DNA of 64,000 nt from Photorhabdus noenieputensis (GCF_018448935.1 NZ_RCWC01000032.1:1-64000), one strand, 5' to 3'. Counted from the first letter of the stretch, positions 9,085 to 19,118 are shown. Translations and numbers: made by a program. The notes: generated from the sequence alone by a model not told the origin.

Positions 9085-10116
9085 ATGAAACTGAAACCTC
9101 TCTCTACACTTATCGCAGCCGGTCTGGTCGTTGCTGCATTTACCAACAGCGCTCAAGCCGCCGGGCGATTGATCGTTTATTGCAGCGCCACTAACGCTAT
9201 GTGTGAAACCGAAACCAGAGCATTCGGTGAAAAATACAATGTAAAAACCACTTTTATCCGTAATGGCTCAGGCAGTACCTTGGCAAAAATTGAAGCCGAA
9301 AAACGCAATCCACAAGCGGATGTCTGGTACGGCGGTACTCTGGACCCACAATCTCAAGCGGGAGAGATGGATCTGCTAGAACCTTATAAATCCCCTAATC
9401 TGGCGCAAATCATGCCACAGTTCCGCGACCCGGCTAAACGTAAAGGCAACTACAGCTCCGCCGTTTATGTCGGTATTCTGGGCTATGGCGTCAACACTGA
9501 ACGTCTAAAAGAGAAAAATCTGCCGATTCCAACCTGCTGGAAAGATCTCACCAAGCCGATATATAAAGGCGAAATTCAGATTGCCGATCCTCAAAGTTCA
9601 GGCACGGCTTACACTGCATTAGCGACCTTTGTTCAGTTATGGGGCAAAGATCAGGCATTTGATTATCTGAAAAAACTAAACACCAATATTTCTCAGTACA
9701 CCAAATCCGGCATTGCCCCAGCACGAAATGCCGCTCGTGGCGAATCTGCGATTGGCATCGGCTTCCTGCATGATTACTCATTGGAAGTAGAAAATGGCGC
9801 ACCACTAAAACTTATCGCGCCATGTGAAAGCACCGGTTATGAAATCGGCGGCGTAAGTATCATCAAAAATGCCCGCAACATGGACAACGCCAAGCTGTTT
9901 GTTGACTGGGTGTTATCCAAAGAAGCACAAGAATTGAGCTGGAAGAAAGGGAAAGCTTATCAAATCCTGACCAACACCAAAGCGAAAGCGGCTCCTTTGG
10001 CACTTAAATTATCGGATCTGAAACTGATCAATTACGACATGGATAAATATGGTGCCAGTGATGTACGCAAAGAGTTAATTACCAAATGGGTGACAGAAGT
10101 GAAAATGGCTAAATAA
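9085..10116 (+). CDS. afuA: Sugar-phosphate ABC importer, periplasmic binding protein AfuA
   Basis: A 343-residue class of iron/sugar-phosphate periplasmic binding protein (family 13-type fold). It has a signal peptide ending ...TNSAQA-AGRLIVYCS. Characteristic stretches are GSGSTLAKIEAEKRNPQADVWYGG (split here by GS repeats) and IADPQSSGTAY. AfuA was first called a ferric-iron protein, but characterised AfuA proteins bind glucose-6-phosphate and related hexose/heptose phosphates. The Uhp genes directly upstream support the sugar-phosphate role. Start: ATG 9085, with AAGGAT upstream; a TTG at 9064 is in frame but overlaps uhpC. It is first in afuABC and is followed by two hairpins. Confidence 0.9.
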   Translation: MKLKPLSTLIAAGLVVAAFTNSAQAAGRLIVYCSATNAMCETETRAFGEKYNVKTTFIRNGSGSTLAKIEAEKRNPQADVWYGGTLDPQSQAGEMDLLEPYKSPNLAQIMPQFRDPAKRKGNYSSAVYVGILGYGVNTERLKEKNLPIPTCWKDLTKPIYKGEIQIADPQSSGTAYTALATFVQLWGKDQAFDYLKKLNTNISQYTKSGIAPARNAARGESAIGIGFLHDYSLEVENGAPLKLIAPCESTGYEIGGVSIIKNARNMDNAKLFVDWVLSKEAQELSWKKGKAYQILTNTKAKAAPLALKLSDLKLINYDMDKYGASDVRKELITKWVTEVKMAK

Positions 10117-10124
10117 AGCCAGTC

Positions 10125-10147
10125 AAGGGCGGATCACCTCCGCCCTT
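10125..10147 (+). terminator. Intercistronic hairpin 1 between afuA and afuB
   Basis: AAGGGCGGA (10125-10133) pairs perfectly with TCCGCCCTT (10139-10147) across a five-base loop. No T run follows, so it is more likely an mRNA-stabilising or attenuating hairpin after the binding-protein gene than a full terminator. Confidence 0.65.
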
Positions 10148-10198
10148 AGAAGCTATCCGTCAGGCTACTTTATGTTTCCGCACCAATGGATAGCTTCT
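10148..10198 (+). repeat. Intercistronic inverted repeat 2 between afuA and afuB
   Basis: AGAAGCTATCC (10148-10158) and GGATAGCTTCT (10188-10198) are a perfect 11-bp inverted repeat with a 29-base loop, immediately after the first hairpin. The tandem arrangement suggests retention or processing of a stable afuA message relative to afuB. Confidence 0.6.
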
Positions 10199-10237
10199 TA
10201 CTGCTGCTACCACACAATAATAAAATAGAGGGAAATT

Positions 10238-12316
10238 ATGTCTCACGCCTTTATTCTGCCTATCAGACAAAAGCAGGATGCCGTGTTCTGGTGGGTTGCT
10301 CTGATGTGGCTGGCCTTCGCGCTTTTGCCATCATGGAGCCTGGACTATGGCCTATTCGAATCTACTCAAGATGAACTGCTCGCCGCCTACGGCTGGAACG
10401 GATTAAACATCAGCTTACTGTGGTTCCTGCTGCCCTCGGCGTTGCTGCTACGTCCGCTCACACCAGCAAACCGCAATCAGTATAGCCGCCACTATTTTGA
10501 TGCAGGTTATGCCTTATTATGCGCGCTATTTGTGGTTATCAGCGCAGCTATTATCGGTCGTGGGCTGGGCTACTCCACGATTTTCCTGTTTATCTCGCTA
10601 GGCGCGATTATTACTCTGGCCCTGTCTCGCCTTGAATGGTTAGGTGGTGATAGTTTTGTTATCGGTTCATTAGTCGCGGTTATTGCCCTCATCGGCCTAT
10701 TTATCCTTTATCCGAGTATTGCCATCTTTATTCCGATGTTTACGGATGACGCCGGTCAGTTTGCCCCATTTGCTTTTATATCGATCCTAGGGCAAGCACA
10801 TATTATTCAGGTTATCATCAACTCTGTTTTGCTTTCGCTGGCGGTTGGCGCAGGTTGCACCTTCTTCGGGCTGGTACTGGCAATTTATACCGCTCGAATC
10901 GCCCGCCGCTCCGCGATTATCGGCCGGGTATTCTCCATCTTACCCATCGTCACACCACCGTTTGTTGTTGGTTTAGGCGTCACCCTGATGATGGGCCGTT
11001 CCGGCTATATCACTGAATTTATGGCAACCTGGTTTGGCCTAACCAACACCAACTGGCTGTATGGCTTTACCGGCATCTGGCTGGCGCAAGTTCTGGCCTT
11101 CACGCCAATGGCCTTTATGATCCTTGATGGCGCTATCAAAACCATCCATCCCTCATTGGAAGAAGCGGCTTATACTCTGCGTGCCAATCGCTATCAGACG
11201 TTCTTCAATGTTTTTATCCCACTGTTGAAACCGGCACTGGCGAACTCTTTCCTGATTGTCATTGTCCAGTCACTGGCGGATTTCAGTAACCCATTGGTAC
11301 TGGGCGGTAGCTTTGACGTACTGGCGACCCAGATCTATTTCTATATCACCGGTTCTCAACTCGACTATCAAGCCGCCAGTACTCTCGGCGCTTCGCTGCT
11401 GGTTTTCTCGCTACTGGTCTTCTGCGTGCAATACCTGTGGATTGGTAAACGTTCCTACGTCACGGTTTCCGGCAAATCCTACCGTGGTGATGTACAACCG
11501 TTGCCAACTTCGCTGATTTGGGGTGTCTGTGCCATCCTATTTATCTGGGTTGTGTTCAACATTCTGTTATACGGCAGCATCTTTTACGGCAGCTTCACCG
11601 TCAACTGGGGCGTGGATTACACCCTGACCTTCGATAACTTTATCAAACTGTTCGGTCAAGGTATGCACGACGGCGCATGGCCATCATTACTGGATACCCT
11701 GCTCTACGCCGGTATCGCGGCCCCCATTACCGCCATCCTCGGTTTGCTAATTGCCTACATTGTCGTACGTCAGGAATTTCGCGGTAAAAAAACCATCGAA
11801 TTCACCACCATGCTGTGCTTTGCCGTACCGGGCACCGTCGCCGGGGTTTCCTACATTCTGGCCTTCAACGATTCACCTTTTTATCTCACCGGAACGGCGG
11901 CAATCGTCATTATCTCCATGACCATGCGCAATGTACCGGTGGGTATTCGGGCAGGGATTGCCGGTCTTGGACAAATTGATAAATCACTGGATGAAGCTTC
12001 ACTCAGCCTGCGTGCCGGATCGATGAAAACCATCTTCCATATACTGTTGCCCTTACTACGCCCGGCGATTTTATCTGCACTGATCTACAGCTTCGTTCGT
12101 GCGATTACCACCGTCAGCGCGATTGTCTTCCTAGTCACCCCAGACACCCGCGTAGCAACCTCTTATATTCTGAATCGGGTGGAAGATGGTGAATACGGAG
12201 TGGCTATCGCTTATGGCTCGATCCTGATTGTGGTTATGCTGGCCATTATTTTCTTATTTGACTACCTGATTGGCGAAGCGCGGATCTCGCGTTCCAAAGC
12301 CAAAAATACACAGTAA
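10238..12316 (+). CDS. afuB: Sugar-phosphate ABC importer, fused permease AfuB
   Basis: A 692-residue inner-membrane protein in which two permease (BPD_transp_1) domains are fused. The EAA-type cytoplasmic loops that contact the ATPase are seen twice, as LEEAAYTLRANRYQTFFNVFIPLL at about 307 and LDEASLSLRAGSMKTIFHILLPLL at about 588 (each quoted region contains EA followed by G/N and IPLL/LPLL). About 12 or more membrane segments are predicted. Start ATG 10238 has AGAGGGAA upstream. It lies between afuA and afuC and forms the translocation channel. Confidence 0.92.
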   Translation: MSHAFILPIRQKQDAVFWWVALMWLAFALLPSWSLDYGLFESTQDELLAAYGWNGLNISLLWFLLPSALLLRPLTPANRNQYSRHYFDAGYALLCALFVVISAAIIGRGLGYSTIFLFISLGAIITLALSRLEWLGGDSFVIGSLVAVIALIGLFILYPSIAIFIPMFTDDAGQFAPFAFISILGQAHIIQVIINSVLLSLAVGAGCTFFGLVLAIYTARIARRSAIIGRVFSILPIVTPPFVVGLGVTLMMGRSGYITEFMATWFGLTNTNWLYGFTGIWLAQVLAFTPMAFMILDGAIKTIHPSLEEAAYTLRANRYQTFFNVFIPLLKPALANSFLIVIVQSLADFSNPLVLGGSFDVLATQIYFYITGSQLDYQAASTLGASLLVFSLLVFCVQYLWIGKRSYVTVSGKSYRGDVQPLPTSLIWGVCAILFIWVVFNILLYGSIFYGSFTVNWGVDYTLTFDNFIKLFGQGMHDGAWPSLLDTLLYAGIAAPITAILGLLIAYIVVRQEFRGKKTIEFTTMLCFAVPGTVAGVSYILAFNDSPFYLTGTAAIVIISMTMRNVPVGIRAGIAGLGQIDKSLDEASLSLRAGSMKTIFHILLPLLRPAILSALIYSFVRAITTVSAIVFLVTPDTRVATSYILNRVEDGEYGVAIAYGSILIVVMLAIIFLFDYLIGEARISRSKAKNTQ

Positions 12317-12331
12317 TCACGGAGTGACGAC

Positions 12332-13387
12332 ATGACACAACAAAATTTTGTCGAACTGAAAAATGTAACCAAACGGTTCGGTAGCAACACCGTGATCGAT
12401 AATCTGGATCTCTCTATTCCGCAGGGACATATGGTGACACTGTTAGGGCCATCCGGCTGCGGCAAAACCACCGTATTACGTCTGGTTGCCGGGCTAGAGA
12501 AACCTAGCGCAGGTAAAATTTTCATTGACGGTGAAGACGTCACAGATCGCTCTATTCAGCAACGAGATATCTGCATGGTCTTTCAGTCCTATGCCCTATT
12601 CCCGCATATGTCACTGGGGGAAAATATCGGTTACGGGTTGAAAATGCTAGGGCGGCCTAAAACAGAAATACGGGAACGGGTTAAAGAGGCGCTGGAGCTG
12701 GTGGACTTAGGCGGCTTTGAAGATCGTTACGTAGACCAAATCTCCGGCGGTCAACAACAGCGTGTCGCTCTCGCTCGCACGCTGATCCTCAAGCCTAAAG
12801 TGTTACTTTTCGATGAACCGCTGAGTAACCTTGATGCCAATCTGCGCCGCAGTATGCGCGAGAAAATCCGCGAATTACAGCAGCAATTTAATATTACCTC
12901 GCTATACGTTACCCATGATCAAAGTGAAGCATTTGCCGTTTCCGATGCGGTACTGGTGATGAATAAAGGTAAAATCATGCAAATTGGCACGCCACAAACA
13001 CTCTATCGCCAACCGGCGTCTGAGTTTATGGCAAGTTTTATGGGAGATGCCAATATCTTCCCGGCGACTTTGGGTACTAGTTATGTTGAAATTTTCCAAT
13101 ATCGCCTGCCACGACCAGCAAACTTCACCACCAACCGGCAATCGGTAACGGTAGGCGTCAGACCGGAAGCGATTACCCTGAGCCATCAAGGAAATAGCAG
13201 CCAACGCTGCACCATTAGCCATGTGGCTTACATGGGGCCACAATATGAAGTCACAGTCGATTGGCAAGGGCAAACTCTGTTGTTACAGATTAACGCTACC
13301 CAATTGCAACCCGATGTTGGCGATAATTATTATCTGGAAATTCATCCGTTTGGAATGTTTATTTTGACCGAGAAAAGCAGCAGTTAA
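12332..13387 (+). CDS. afuC: Sugar-phosphate ABC importer, ATPase AfuC
   Basis: A 351-residue ABC ATPase of the PotA/FbpC class. It has Walker [10 protein letters not shown] near 37, the Q loop [11 protein letters not shown], signature ISGGQQQR, Walker [11 protein letters not shown] and the His switch [11 protein letters not shown]-terminal TOBE-type domain (about 245-345) follows. It starts 15 bp after afuB with ACGGAGTGA upstream. It hydrolyses ATP to drive import through AfuB. Spacing and order show one afuABC operon, probably continuous with uhpABC. Confidence 0.93.
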   Translation: MTQQNFVELKNVTKRFGSNTVIDNLDLSIPQGHMVTLLGPSGCGKTTVLRLVAGLEKPSAGKIFIDGEDVTDRSIQQRDICMVFQSYALFPHMSLGENIGYGLKMLGRPKTEIRERVKEALELVDLGGFEDRYVDQISGGQQQRVALARTLILKPKVLLFDEPLSNLDANLRRSMREKIRELQQQFNITSLYVTHDQSEAFAVSDAVLVMNKGKIMQIGTPQTLYRQPASEFMASFMGDANIFPATLGTSYVEIFQYRLPRPANFTTNRQSVTVGVRPEAITLSHQGNSSQRCTISHVAYMGPQYEVTVDWQGQTLLLQINATQLQPDVGDNYYLEIHPFGMFILTEKSSS

Positions 13388-13421
13388 TTTGATTACAAAA
13401 AATTCTAACTTTTAGATCAAG

Positions 13422-13441
13422 AGGCCGCCAAATGGCGGCCT
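13422..13441 (+). terminator. GC-rich hairpin after afuC
   Basis: AGGCCGCC (13422-13429) and GGCGGCCT (13434-13441) pair perfectly with a four-base loop, 34 bp after the afuC stop. It is a strong hairpin but lacks a downstream T run. It probably marks the end of the afu transcript. Confidence 0.6.
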
Positions 13442-13506
13442 GAGAAAGATGATTTAGAAGGTTAAAAATACGTTGCCGCAGAACTTTTGCAGTATGATGA
13501 TAAAAA

Positions 13507-13869
13507 ATGCTCGAACCGGGACTTTTAGTAGAAGTGAAAGTAAGCACTAAATTGGACGAAATGCTTAGCTTTGCAAAAGAGCTGGAAGAGGCTGGTATTT
13601 CTAACGGTGATTTAACCAAAAAACTTGAAGCTAGAATTCAGGTTCGCAATTTAAGTAAACATATAGCTAAAGCTCGCCCGATGTCTGGAGATGAAATCAA
13701 AAAATTACGCGACCGTTATAACATTTCTCAAGCTAGTTTAGCTCTGGCGCTTAATATGACGAAAGAAAGCGTATCGAAATGGGAGCGTGGTGAAATTAAG
13801 CCCAATGGGGCAGCATTAAGAATGCTAAACCTCATTGATAAACAAGGATTGAAAATTATCACTGCTTAA
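13507..13869 (+). CDS. HTH antitoxin-like regulator (HigA/MqsA-type HTH), orphan
   Basis: A 120-residue protein. The C-terminal half (about 60-118) has an HTH of the HigA/MqsA type (MSGDEIKKLRDRYNISQ, VSKWERGE, ALRMLNLIDKQGL). The N-terminal half is helical and charged. No complete RelE/HigB toxin lies next to it; only 120 bp separate it from afuC. No good ribosome site precedes ATG 13507, and ATG 13561 is an alternative. It may be an orphan antitoxin or a solitary transcription regulator. Confidence 0.75.
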   Translation: MLEPGLLVEVKVSTKLDEMLSFAKELEEAGISNGDLTKKLEARIQVRNLSKHIAKARPMSGDEIKKLRDRYNISQASLALALNMTKESVSKWERGEIKPNGAALRMLNLIDKQGLKIITA

Positions 13870-13949
13870 CATAACCATTAAAGGTACCTTTCGGGGTGCT
13901 CTGACCGCTGACAAACCTCGTTTAAAGCACTGATACAGGAGCAGAAATT

Positions 13950-14261
13950 ATGAAAATACAGACTTTTGAAAGCGTATGGGACGCGATCAGTGATACACCA
14001 GAGCAGGCCGAAAACATGAAGATCCGTGCTCAACTAATAAATATTCTCAATGCATGGATAGCAAAACGGGAATTTACCCAAGCTGAAGCCGCCAAAGTAC
14101 TGGGGATTACCCAACCCCATGTTTCAGAGCTTGCTAGGGGGAAAATACAGCTTTTCAGTGTGGATAAACTGATTACGATGATGGCTCATGCAGGTGTGTA
14201 TATCCGGCATATCGAGATAAGCGAGCCGGAAGTCGCTTTAACCACGTTGCCCGCCGTTTAA
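13950..14261 (+). CDS. XRE-family HTH protein (HTH_37, antitoxin-like), orphan
   Basis: A 103-residue protein of the short XRE class that serves as antitoxin for RelE/ParE-type toxins. Its HTH at about 40-75 reads FTQAEAAKVLGITQPHVSELARG. The start follows CAGGAGCAG, a good ribosome site. Only 80 bp separate it from the preceding HTH gene and no toxin gene is visible. A convergent hairpin terminator follows. Antitoxin function is inferred. Confidence 0.8.
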   Translation: MKIQTFESVWDAISDTPEQAENMKIRAQLINILNAWIAKREFTQAEAAKVLGITQPHVSELARGKIQLFSVDKLITMMAHAGVYIRHIEISEPEVALTTLPAV

Positions 14262-14268
14262 CCCTAGC

Positions 14269-14309
14269 AAAAGTGAGATCCAGTGCTTAACGCACTGAAT
14301 TTCACTTTT
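14269..14309. terminator. Bidirectional terminator between convergent genes
   Basis: A long imperfect palindrome: AAAAGTGA (14269-14276) with TCACTTTT (14302-14309), and inside it CAGTGC (14281-14286) with GCACTG (14292-14297). The A and T ends make it usable from both strands, between the HTH gene (+) and the HicB-like gene (-). Confidence 0.75.
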
Positions 14310-14311
14310 AC

Positions 14312-14551
14312 TTAAAAGCCCCTGATTTCATTACCGCTATACAATTTGTAAGGTTCTATACCCTCTTTTTTACACTCATCAAAGAAGATCGCCAAAGATT
14401 TAGTTCCTTCTTTCTTCAACTCACCAATGTTATAAGCGTAAAAGTCAGCGCCACCACTTAACCCAACAAATTCACCGCGAAACATCTCGATTTCTTGATC
14501 AAAAGTGATAACAGCCACATGGCCGTCAATTTTTAATGTATTGTTGATCAT
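14312..14551 (-). CDS. HicB-like protein lacking the DNA-binding tail, orphan
   Basis: A 79-residue protein matching the N-terminal partially degraded RNase H-like fold of HicB antitoxins: IDGHVAVITFDQEIEMFRGE, then a helix and FFDECKKEGIEPYKLYSG (motifs shortened here). Usual HicB proteins continue with an RHH or HTH domain of 30-50 residues, which is absent. No hicA lies beside it. It may be a truncated antitoxin or a small stand-alone HicB-fold protein. Confidence 0.7.
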   Translation of the reverse strand: MINNTLKIDGHVAVITFDQEIEMFRGEFVGLSGGADFYAYNIGELKKEGTKSLAIFFDECKKEGIEPYKLYSGNEIRGF

Positions 14552-14656
14552 GACCTAATTCTCGACTAAAACAGCAAGAACCTGGCAAATAATGGAAATA
14601 AACTCTCCAGGTTCCTGATTAAATATTAAACACAAAAACAACAACAAATAAACATA

Positions 14657-17600
14657 TTATTTAAATAGTTCTCTTACCTGACCAGAAAATACCTCACCTC
14701 CATCCTTCGCGGTATAACGTACATGCAAAATAATATCTGTCAAATTATCCAAAATATCTCGCTGTATATTGTCTGTTGCCGCTGATGGGAAAATGAGTTT
14801 CCAGTCAGAAACCGCGCCCGTTCCTTCAAAAGGTAAATAGCGATCATCACCGAAATTAAGATTAAATGTACCGCTATCATTAATCCCTGATGAAAGTGCG
14901 ATTTGTTGGCTCGCTCTCAAATTCGTAACAATTTGTTTATTATCGCCTTCTTTATTTGAAAGTAAATATTTCACACCATTAATATCCGGCGTTTTCAATG
15001 TATAACTTTTGGTTTGAGTTAAAGTCGCTTTAATATCCTGATAAGGACCAATTAATGTCGGCAGCGTGACCGATACAGAAGTGATCTGGCGTAAATAATG
15101 CCCGGCATAATCTTGATCAAATAATTTTTCATTCAGTATAAATGTAATTCCTTCACCAGTTTTAAGCTCAGATTGAATATCTGTCCATTTTTTCGTATCA
15201 GATAATAGATTTTTTAACGAGATAGTTTTAGTTAACTCTAAACGACGTTCATTACGATTCAAATAAGCCGATTCCATTTTCAGTAAATTCAGTTTTATTT
15301 TTTCTCCTACCAATAAACCATTATGGTTATCATCCCAACCATTTTGCACAATAAATTGGGTGGCAAAATCTCCCATTTCATATTGCCAGCATGCCTGTGC
15401 ATTTAAACATAGCGAAAGCACTGCATCGTAAGCCTGACGATATAATGACATCATCTGATCATTCAGCCATTGATAAAGCGAAGATTTCGTTACCCTGGTT
15501 ACAGTCAGAAACTGATACATATCCTGCTCTTTTTGCAGTTGTGCCTGAGATTGTTGTAATGTTGTATTCGCAGCGGAGATTTGTGCCTCTTGCTGTTCAA
15601 GCTGTTTTTTCAACATTTCCAGCTCACTTTCCGCCTGTTTATATTGAATCTCCCACTCTTCACGTCGCCGGTTATAACCCGCTTTAATACTTAATGTATC
15701 ACTCGCCATCTGCATGATTAATGATGCAGTACGTGTAATACCCGCAGAACAAACAAGCGGCATATGCCATCGTTGTCCACCAAATGATGTCCCCGCAATG
15801 CTAGGTATCAGCGAAGCGGCACCGGCGGCGGTTAACATTCCTTCTTCAACAGAAGAAATAATTTTTGCCGTACCTTGTAAATTCAGAGCATTAGTTTCAT
15901 CTGTAGAAATGTTTTCATCATAAAGCGCCTTATAATGATCAATCCGCTGTTGTAATGTCTGCTGACTTTTTAATAATGCCTCTTTCCCTTTTTCAGCAAT
16001 TGCGACAGCATCTTTCTGCAATGAAATAGCGAAAATAGCTAAATCTTTTAAATGTAATTGATTCAACTCTTCCTGTTCCGCACGATCTTTACGTTCTTGC
16101 GCACTCAAGAGTAAATCACCAAAATGACTTAATGTATCTACCGCATGATAAACACTGGGTAACAACGCGCGGAAACGATAAGGCGGTATATTCAAAATAC
16201 CCGTACTACTGGCTGCCAATAATGATCCACCGTTTGCCATTAAAGTAAGCAAATTTTTTGGATCGACAGGCGTTGCATATAATGGTAACGACAGAGGTTT
16301 ACCATCTAACGTTAAATTATGGCGCAAGTTATAAAATCTACTGGATAAAATATCCCAATACCACAGTAAATCATTATTCAAAGGCACTCTGAATATCGCA
16401 TTATCGACCGCCGTATGAGCACTGACTTTAGTGGCTGGCAGATCAATTAATATATCAGGATCAATATTACTCTCAAATTCGCGTAATTTATTATTCTTTG
16501 AAGAGGTAACATCTGCCAATTCAATCGGTAGCCAATGACTAATTAAATCAAAATCGGGTCTGGGTCCAAGTAATTGCTGTGCTTGAAGATAGCGTAATTT
16601 AGCATTATTAAGTCCGTCATTAGTCAGAAAGCGATAAAAACTATCACCAAAATCAATTAAGTTCCGCACATACATTTGAAATATGGCTTTCTTATAATGT
16701 ACCGGATCAGCATAAGCTATTGCATCTGGATCTTGTAATTCTTTTAATTGTACTGAGCTATCTTGAGAAACCTCTAACAGGCTGCAATTCCAATAATTTA
16801 GGCTACCATTAGCTTTATTCTTTACTCCTGGGTTGAAAATATAGTGTAACCAGTTTTGGGCATCCTGATATTGTTGTGAGGCATTGAGTTGATACGCAAC
16901 TAAATAAGGCACATGGAAGAAAAGCTCCCAGAAATAAATACTATTTGCTCCGTTAAGCGCTGAATCATTATTTTCATCACTCCCCGGAATAGGCGGCTCT
17001 TTAATATGTTGTGCCTCCCAATTCAGTACATCAGCAATACAATGGTTAGCCCGCGCAATAAGCTCTTTGCCAAATAGGGTATTTAATCTGATAGATCGAT
17101 ATTTAAATTGCAATTCAGTAATATCCAGATACTGTGCTTGCGTTTTTTTATCATAAGTCAACAGCAAATTAGGATAGGGAGTTTTACTTATTTTAACTTC
17201 ATAATAGTTATAACCTAAGTCCGCATCTTCACCCTCTTTCTTATAACCTAATTTTAAAAACATACTCGAATCATTACCATTTATTTCAGCGAGATCAAGT
17301 TCTACCGTAGGAATAATACTCTTTCCATTGAGTAATTGGTGTTCTGAATATAACAGACTATCACTCCCCCCTTTAGTATGCCATAAACAGAAATCAGCCT
17401 CCCTATAACCTGAATGATCAATATCTACTTTTGGCGTTCCCTCTCCAGAAGCAACAAGTTTACCACCAGACTTATTGAGTTCTGAACTAAATACTTTAGC
17501 TTCTTGTAATCCAGACAGAGGCACTTCCATTTCTTTGATAAAATGATAAGCATTACCTTGCTTTTGTCCCCATTCAGAAAAATTAACATTCAACTCAGGA

Positions 17601-19072
17601 TAACCACTCTGACTAGAATTAAACATAATATAAAAATAGTCACCTGATGCATAACTATTATCATTAATAGTCACCGCGACAGAAACCGTTATTTTTCCAT
17701 TATTTTCTTTAGCGCCATCAGCGAGTGAAATATTAACCTTTCCTGCTTCACTAGATTTACTTTTAAGATCAATATCACATGCTACAGATTTAATAATCTC
17801 TTTCCCAATCGACAAACTATTATTACCACTGAGACGTAGTTTTCTACTACCCATTTCAGCAAATAGTGTCATTTTCCCTGTCGCAAGCCCAGGATAACTT
17901 CCTGACTCCCGATAAATAGGTTTATCAACTAATTTGTATGTATCCCCAAAATAGGCTGACAACATATTCGATTGCGTAAGATCTTGCGTAGGATTAGATT
18001 TCATCTGTTGATAAATATAGAGATCTAATGACTTATCACCAACCAAAGGCACAGGAACTTCATTAAATAGTAAATTACAGGAGTACGGATAATTCTTTTC
18101 TCCTGATCTATTATTTTCTGTTTTTACTGGCTTACAAATAGCAGAAATAACTAATACCGGTTCAGCTCGTAAATCCATTAATGCAATCAGTTCAAAGCCA
18201 TCATTAATTTTATTCTTATCGCCAGTAAAAGTACGTAATTTATTTGGAAGACTCCATTCACCATTAAATTTTCGATATATCAAATTAATACTATAATAAT
18301 TTTCTTCTTTATTATTATCAGCTTCATGTGCCAACCAAACGATATGAAGACGACCATCAATAACAATTGGCCTGATCTTAATCACTTCCCCAGTAGCAGG
18401 AATACCAATTTTTTCCCACTCTTGCCAAGCAGTAGGGTTAATGACATCTTGCATATTTCGATTAGCCATATTCAGCGATCGCCAATAATATTGACCTGGC
18501 GTAATATTCATCTTACCAATGAAATAATATTCAGCCTGAGCGGGTGCTAATTCTTTAGTCGTATTGATATAGCCACTCATTAACTCTAAATTACTTATCT
18601 CTTCAAATTTATTCAAATAATTCAATATAACTTCTTGAACAACTTCATCACTCAATTTTCCTTTATTTAAATTATCCTCCAACTCTTTAAAATCACTTGT
18701 TTTACCTTGACGTAATATAGGACTAATATAATTCTCTGGATAATTCCATAATTGTTGAAAACCAGCCCAAATATTATATTGGCTTAAAACATTATTCCAT
18801 GTTTTTACTTTATCTTCATATTGATAATCATATCCTGATTCCATATTAAGCATAATGCCATTAATATATTGCTGAACACTGGAAATCGCTTGTGCAACGA
18901 CACTGGTATTAACCTGACTAGACACCTGATTATCAATAAGTAAATATTGATACAAATCATCCGGTGTTTTTAAATCGGGTACATTCGCTGTTTTTGCAAT
19001 ATGCCCCAAGTAATAACTAACCAATCCATCACGAACATTCTCAGCTAATTTTTTAGCAACAATATTTTTCAT
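14657..19072 (-). CDS. tccB: Insecticidal Tc toxin A subunit, C-terminal half (TccB)
   Basis: This 1471-residue protein is the pore and linker half of a split TcA. It has the TcB start pattern (YLLIDNQVSSQV, then AISSVQQYINGI), the neuraminidase-like and linker region, and the characteristic pore domain (about 1000-1250) of long amphipathic helices with EQQEAQISAANTTLQQSQAQ. The TcB-binding domain closes the protein. In split toxins TccA plus TccB equal one TcdA-type chain, which forms the pentameric injection bell. GAGGT precedes the start. It is the last gene of the operon. No TcB/TcC (tcdB, tccC) gene is in the window, so those must be supplied from elsewhere. Confidence 0.92.
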   Translation of the reverse strand: MKNIVAKKLAENVRDGLVSYYLGHIAKTANVPDLKTPDDLYQYLLIDNQVSSQVNTSVVAQAISSVQQYINGIMLNMESGYDYQYEDKVKTWNNVLSQYNIWAGFQQLWNYPENYISPILRQGKTSDFKELEDNLNKGKLSDEVVQEVILNYLNKFEEISNLELMSGYINTTKELAPAQAEYYFIGKMNITPGQYYWRSLNMANRNMQDVINPTAWQEWEKIGIPATGEVIKIRPIVIDGRLHIVWLAHEADNNKEENYYSINLIYRKFNGEWSLPNKLRTFTGDKNKINDGFELIALMDLRAEPVLVISAICKPVKTENNRSGEKNYPYSCNLLFNEVPVPLVGDKSLDLYIYQQMKSNPTQDLTQSNMLSAYFGDTYKLVDKPIYRESGSYPGLATGKMTLFAEMGSRKLRLSGNNSLSIGKEIIKSVACDIDLKSKSSEAGKVNISLADGAKENNGKITVSVAVTINDNSYASGDYFYIMFNSSQSGYPELNVNFSEWGQKQGNAYHFIKEMEVPLSGLQEAKVFSSELNKSGGKLVASGEGTPKVDIDHSGYREADFCLWHTKGGSDSLLYSEHQLLNGKSIIPTVELDLAEINGNDSSMFLKLGYKKEGEDADLGYNYYEVKISKTPYPNLLLTYDKKTQAQYLDITELQFKYRSIRLNTLFGKELIARANHCIADVLNWEAQHIKEPPIPGSDENNDSALNGANSIYFWELFFHVPYLVAYQLNASQQYQDAQNWLHYIFNPGVKNKANGSLNYWNCSLLEVSQDSSVQLKELQDPDAIAYADPVHYKKAIFQMYVRNLIDFGDSFYRFLTNDGLNNAKLRYLQAQQLLGPRPDFDLISHWLPIELADVTSSKNNKLREFESNIDPDILIDLPATKVSAHTAVDNAIFRVPLNNDLLWYWDILSSRFYNLRHNLTLDGKPLSLPLYATPVDPKNLLTLMANGGSLLAASSTGILNIPPYRFRALLPSVYHAVDTLSHFGDLLLSAQERKDRAEQEELNQLHLKDLAIFAISLQKDAVAIAEKGKEALLKSQQTLQQRIDHYKALYDENISTDETNALNLQGTAKIISSVEEGMLTAAGAASLIPSIAGTSFGGQRWHMPLVCSAGITRTASLIMQMASDTLSIKAGYNRRREEWEIQYKQAESELEMLKKQLEQQEAQISAANTTLQQSQAQLQKEQDMYQFLTVTRVTKSSLYQWLNDQMMSLYRQAYDAVLSLCLNAQACWQYEMGDFATQFIVQNGWDDNHNGLLVGEKIKLNLLKMESAYLNRNERRLELTKTISLKNLLSDTKKWTDIQSELKTGEGITFILNEKLFDQDYAGHYLRQITSVSVTLPTLIGPYQDIKATLTQTKSYTLKTPDINGVKYLLSNKEGDNKQIVTNLRASQQIALSSGINDSGTFNLNFGDDRYLPFEGTGAVSDWKLIFPSAATDNIQRDILDNLTDIILHVRYTAKDGGEVFSGQVRELFK

Positions 19073-19118
19073 ATTCTGAACCTCTATTAAATTTTTTATT
19101 CCACCATGAAAATTACTT

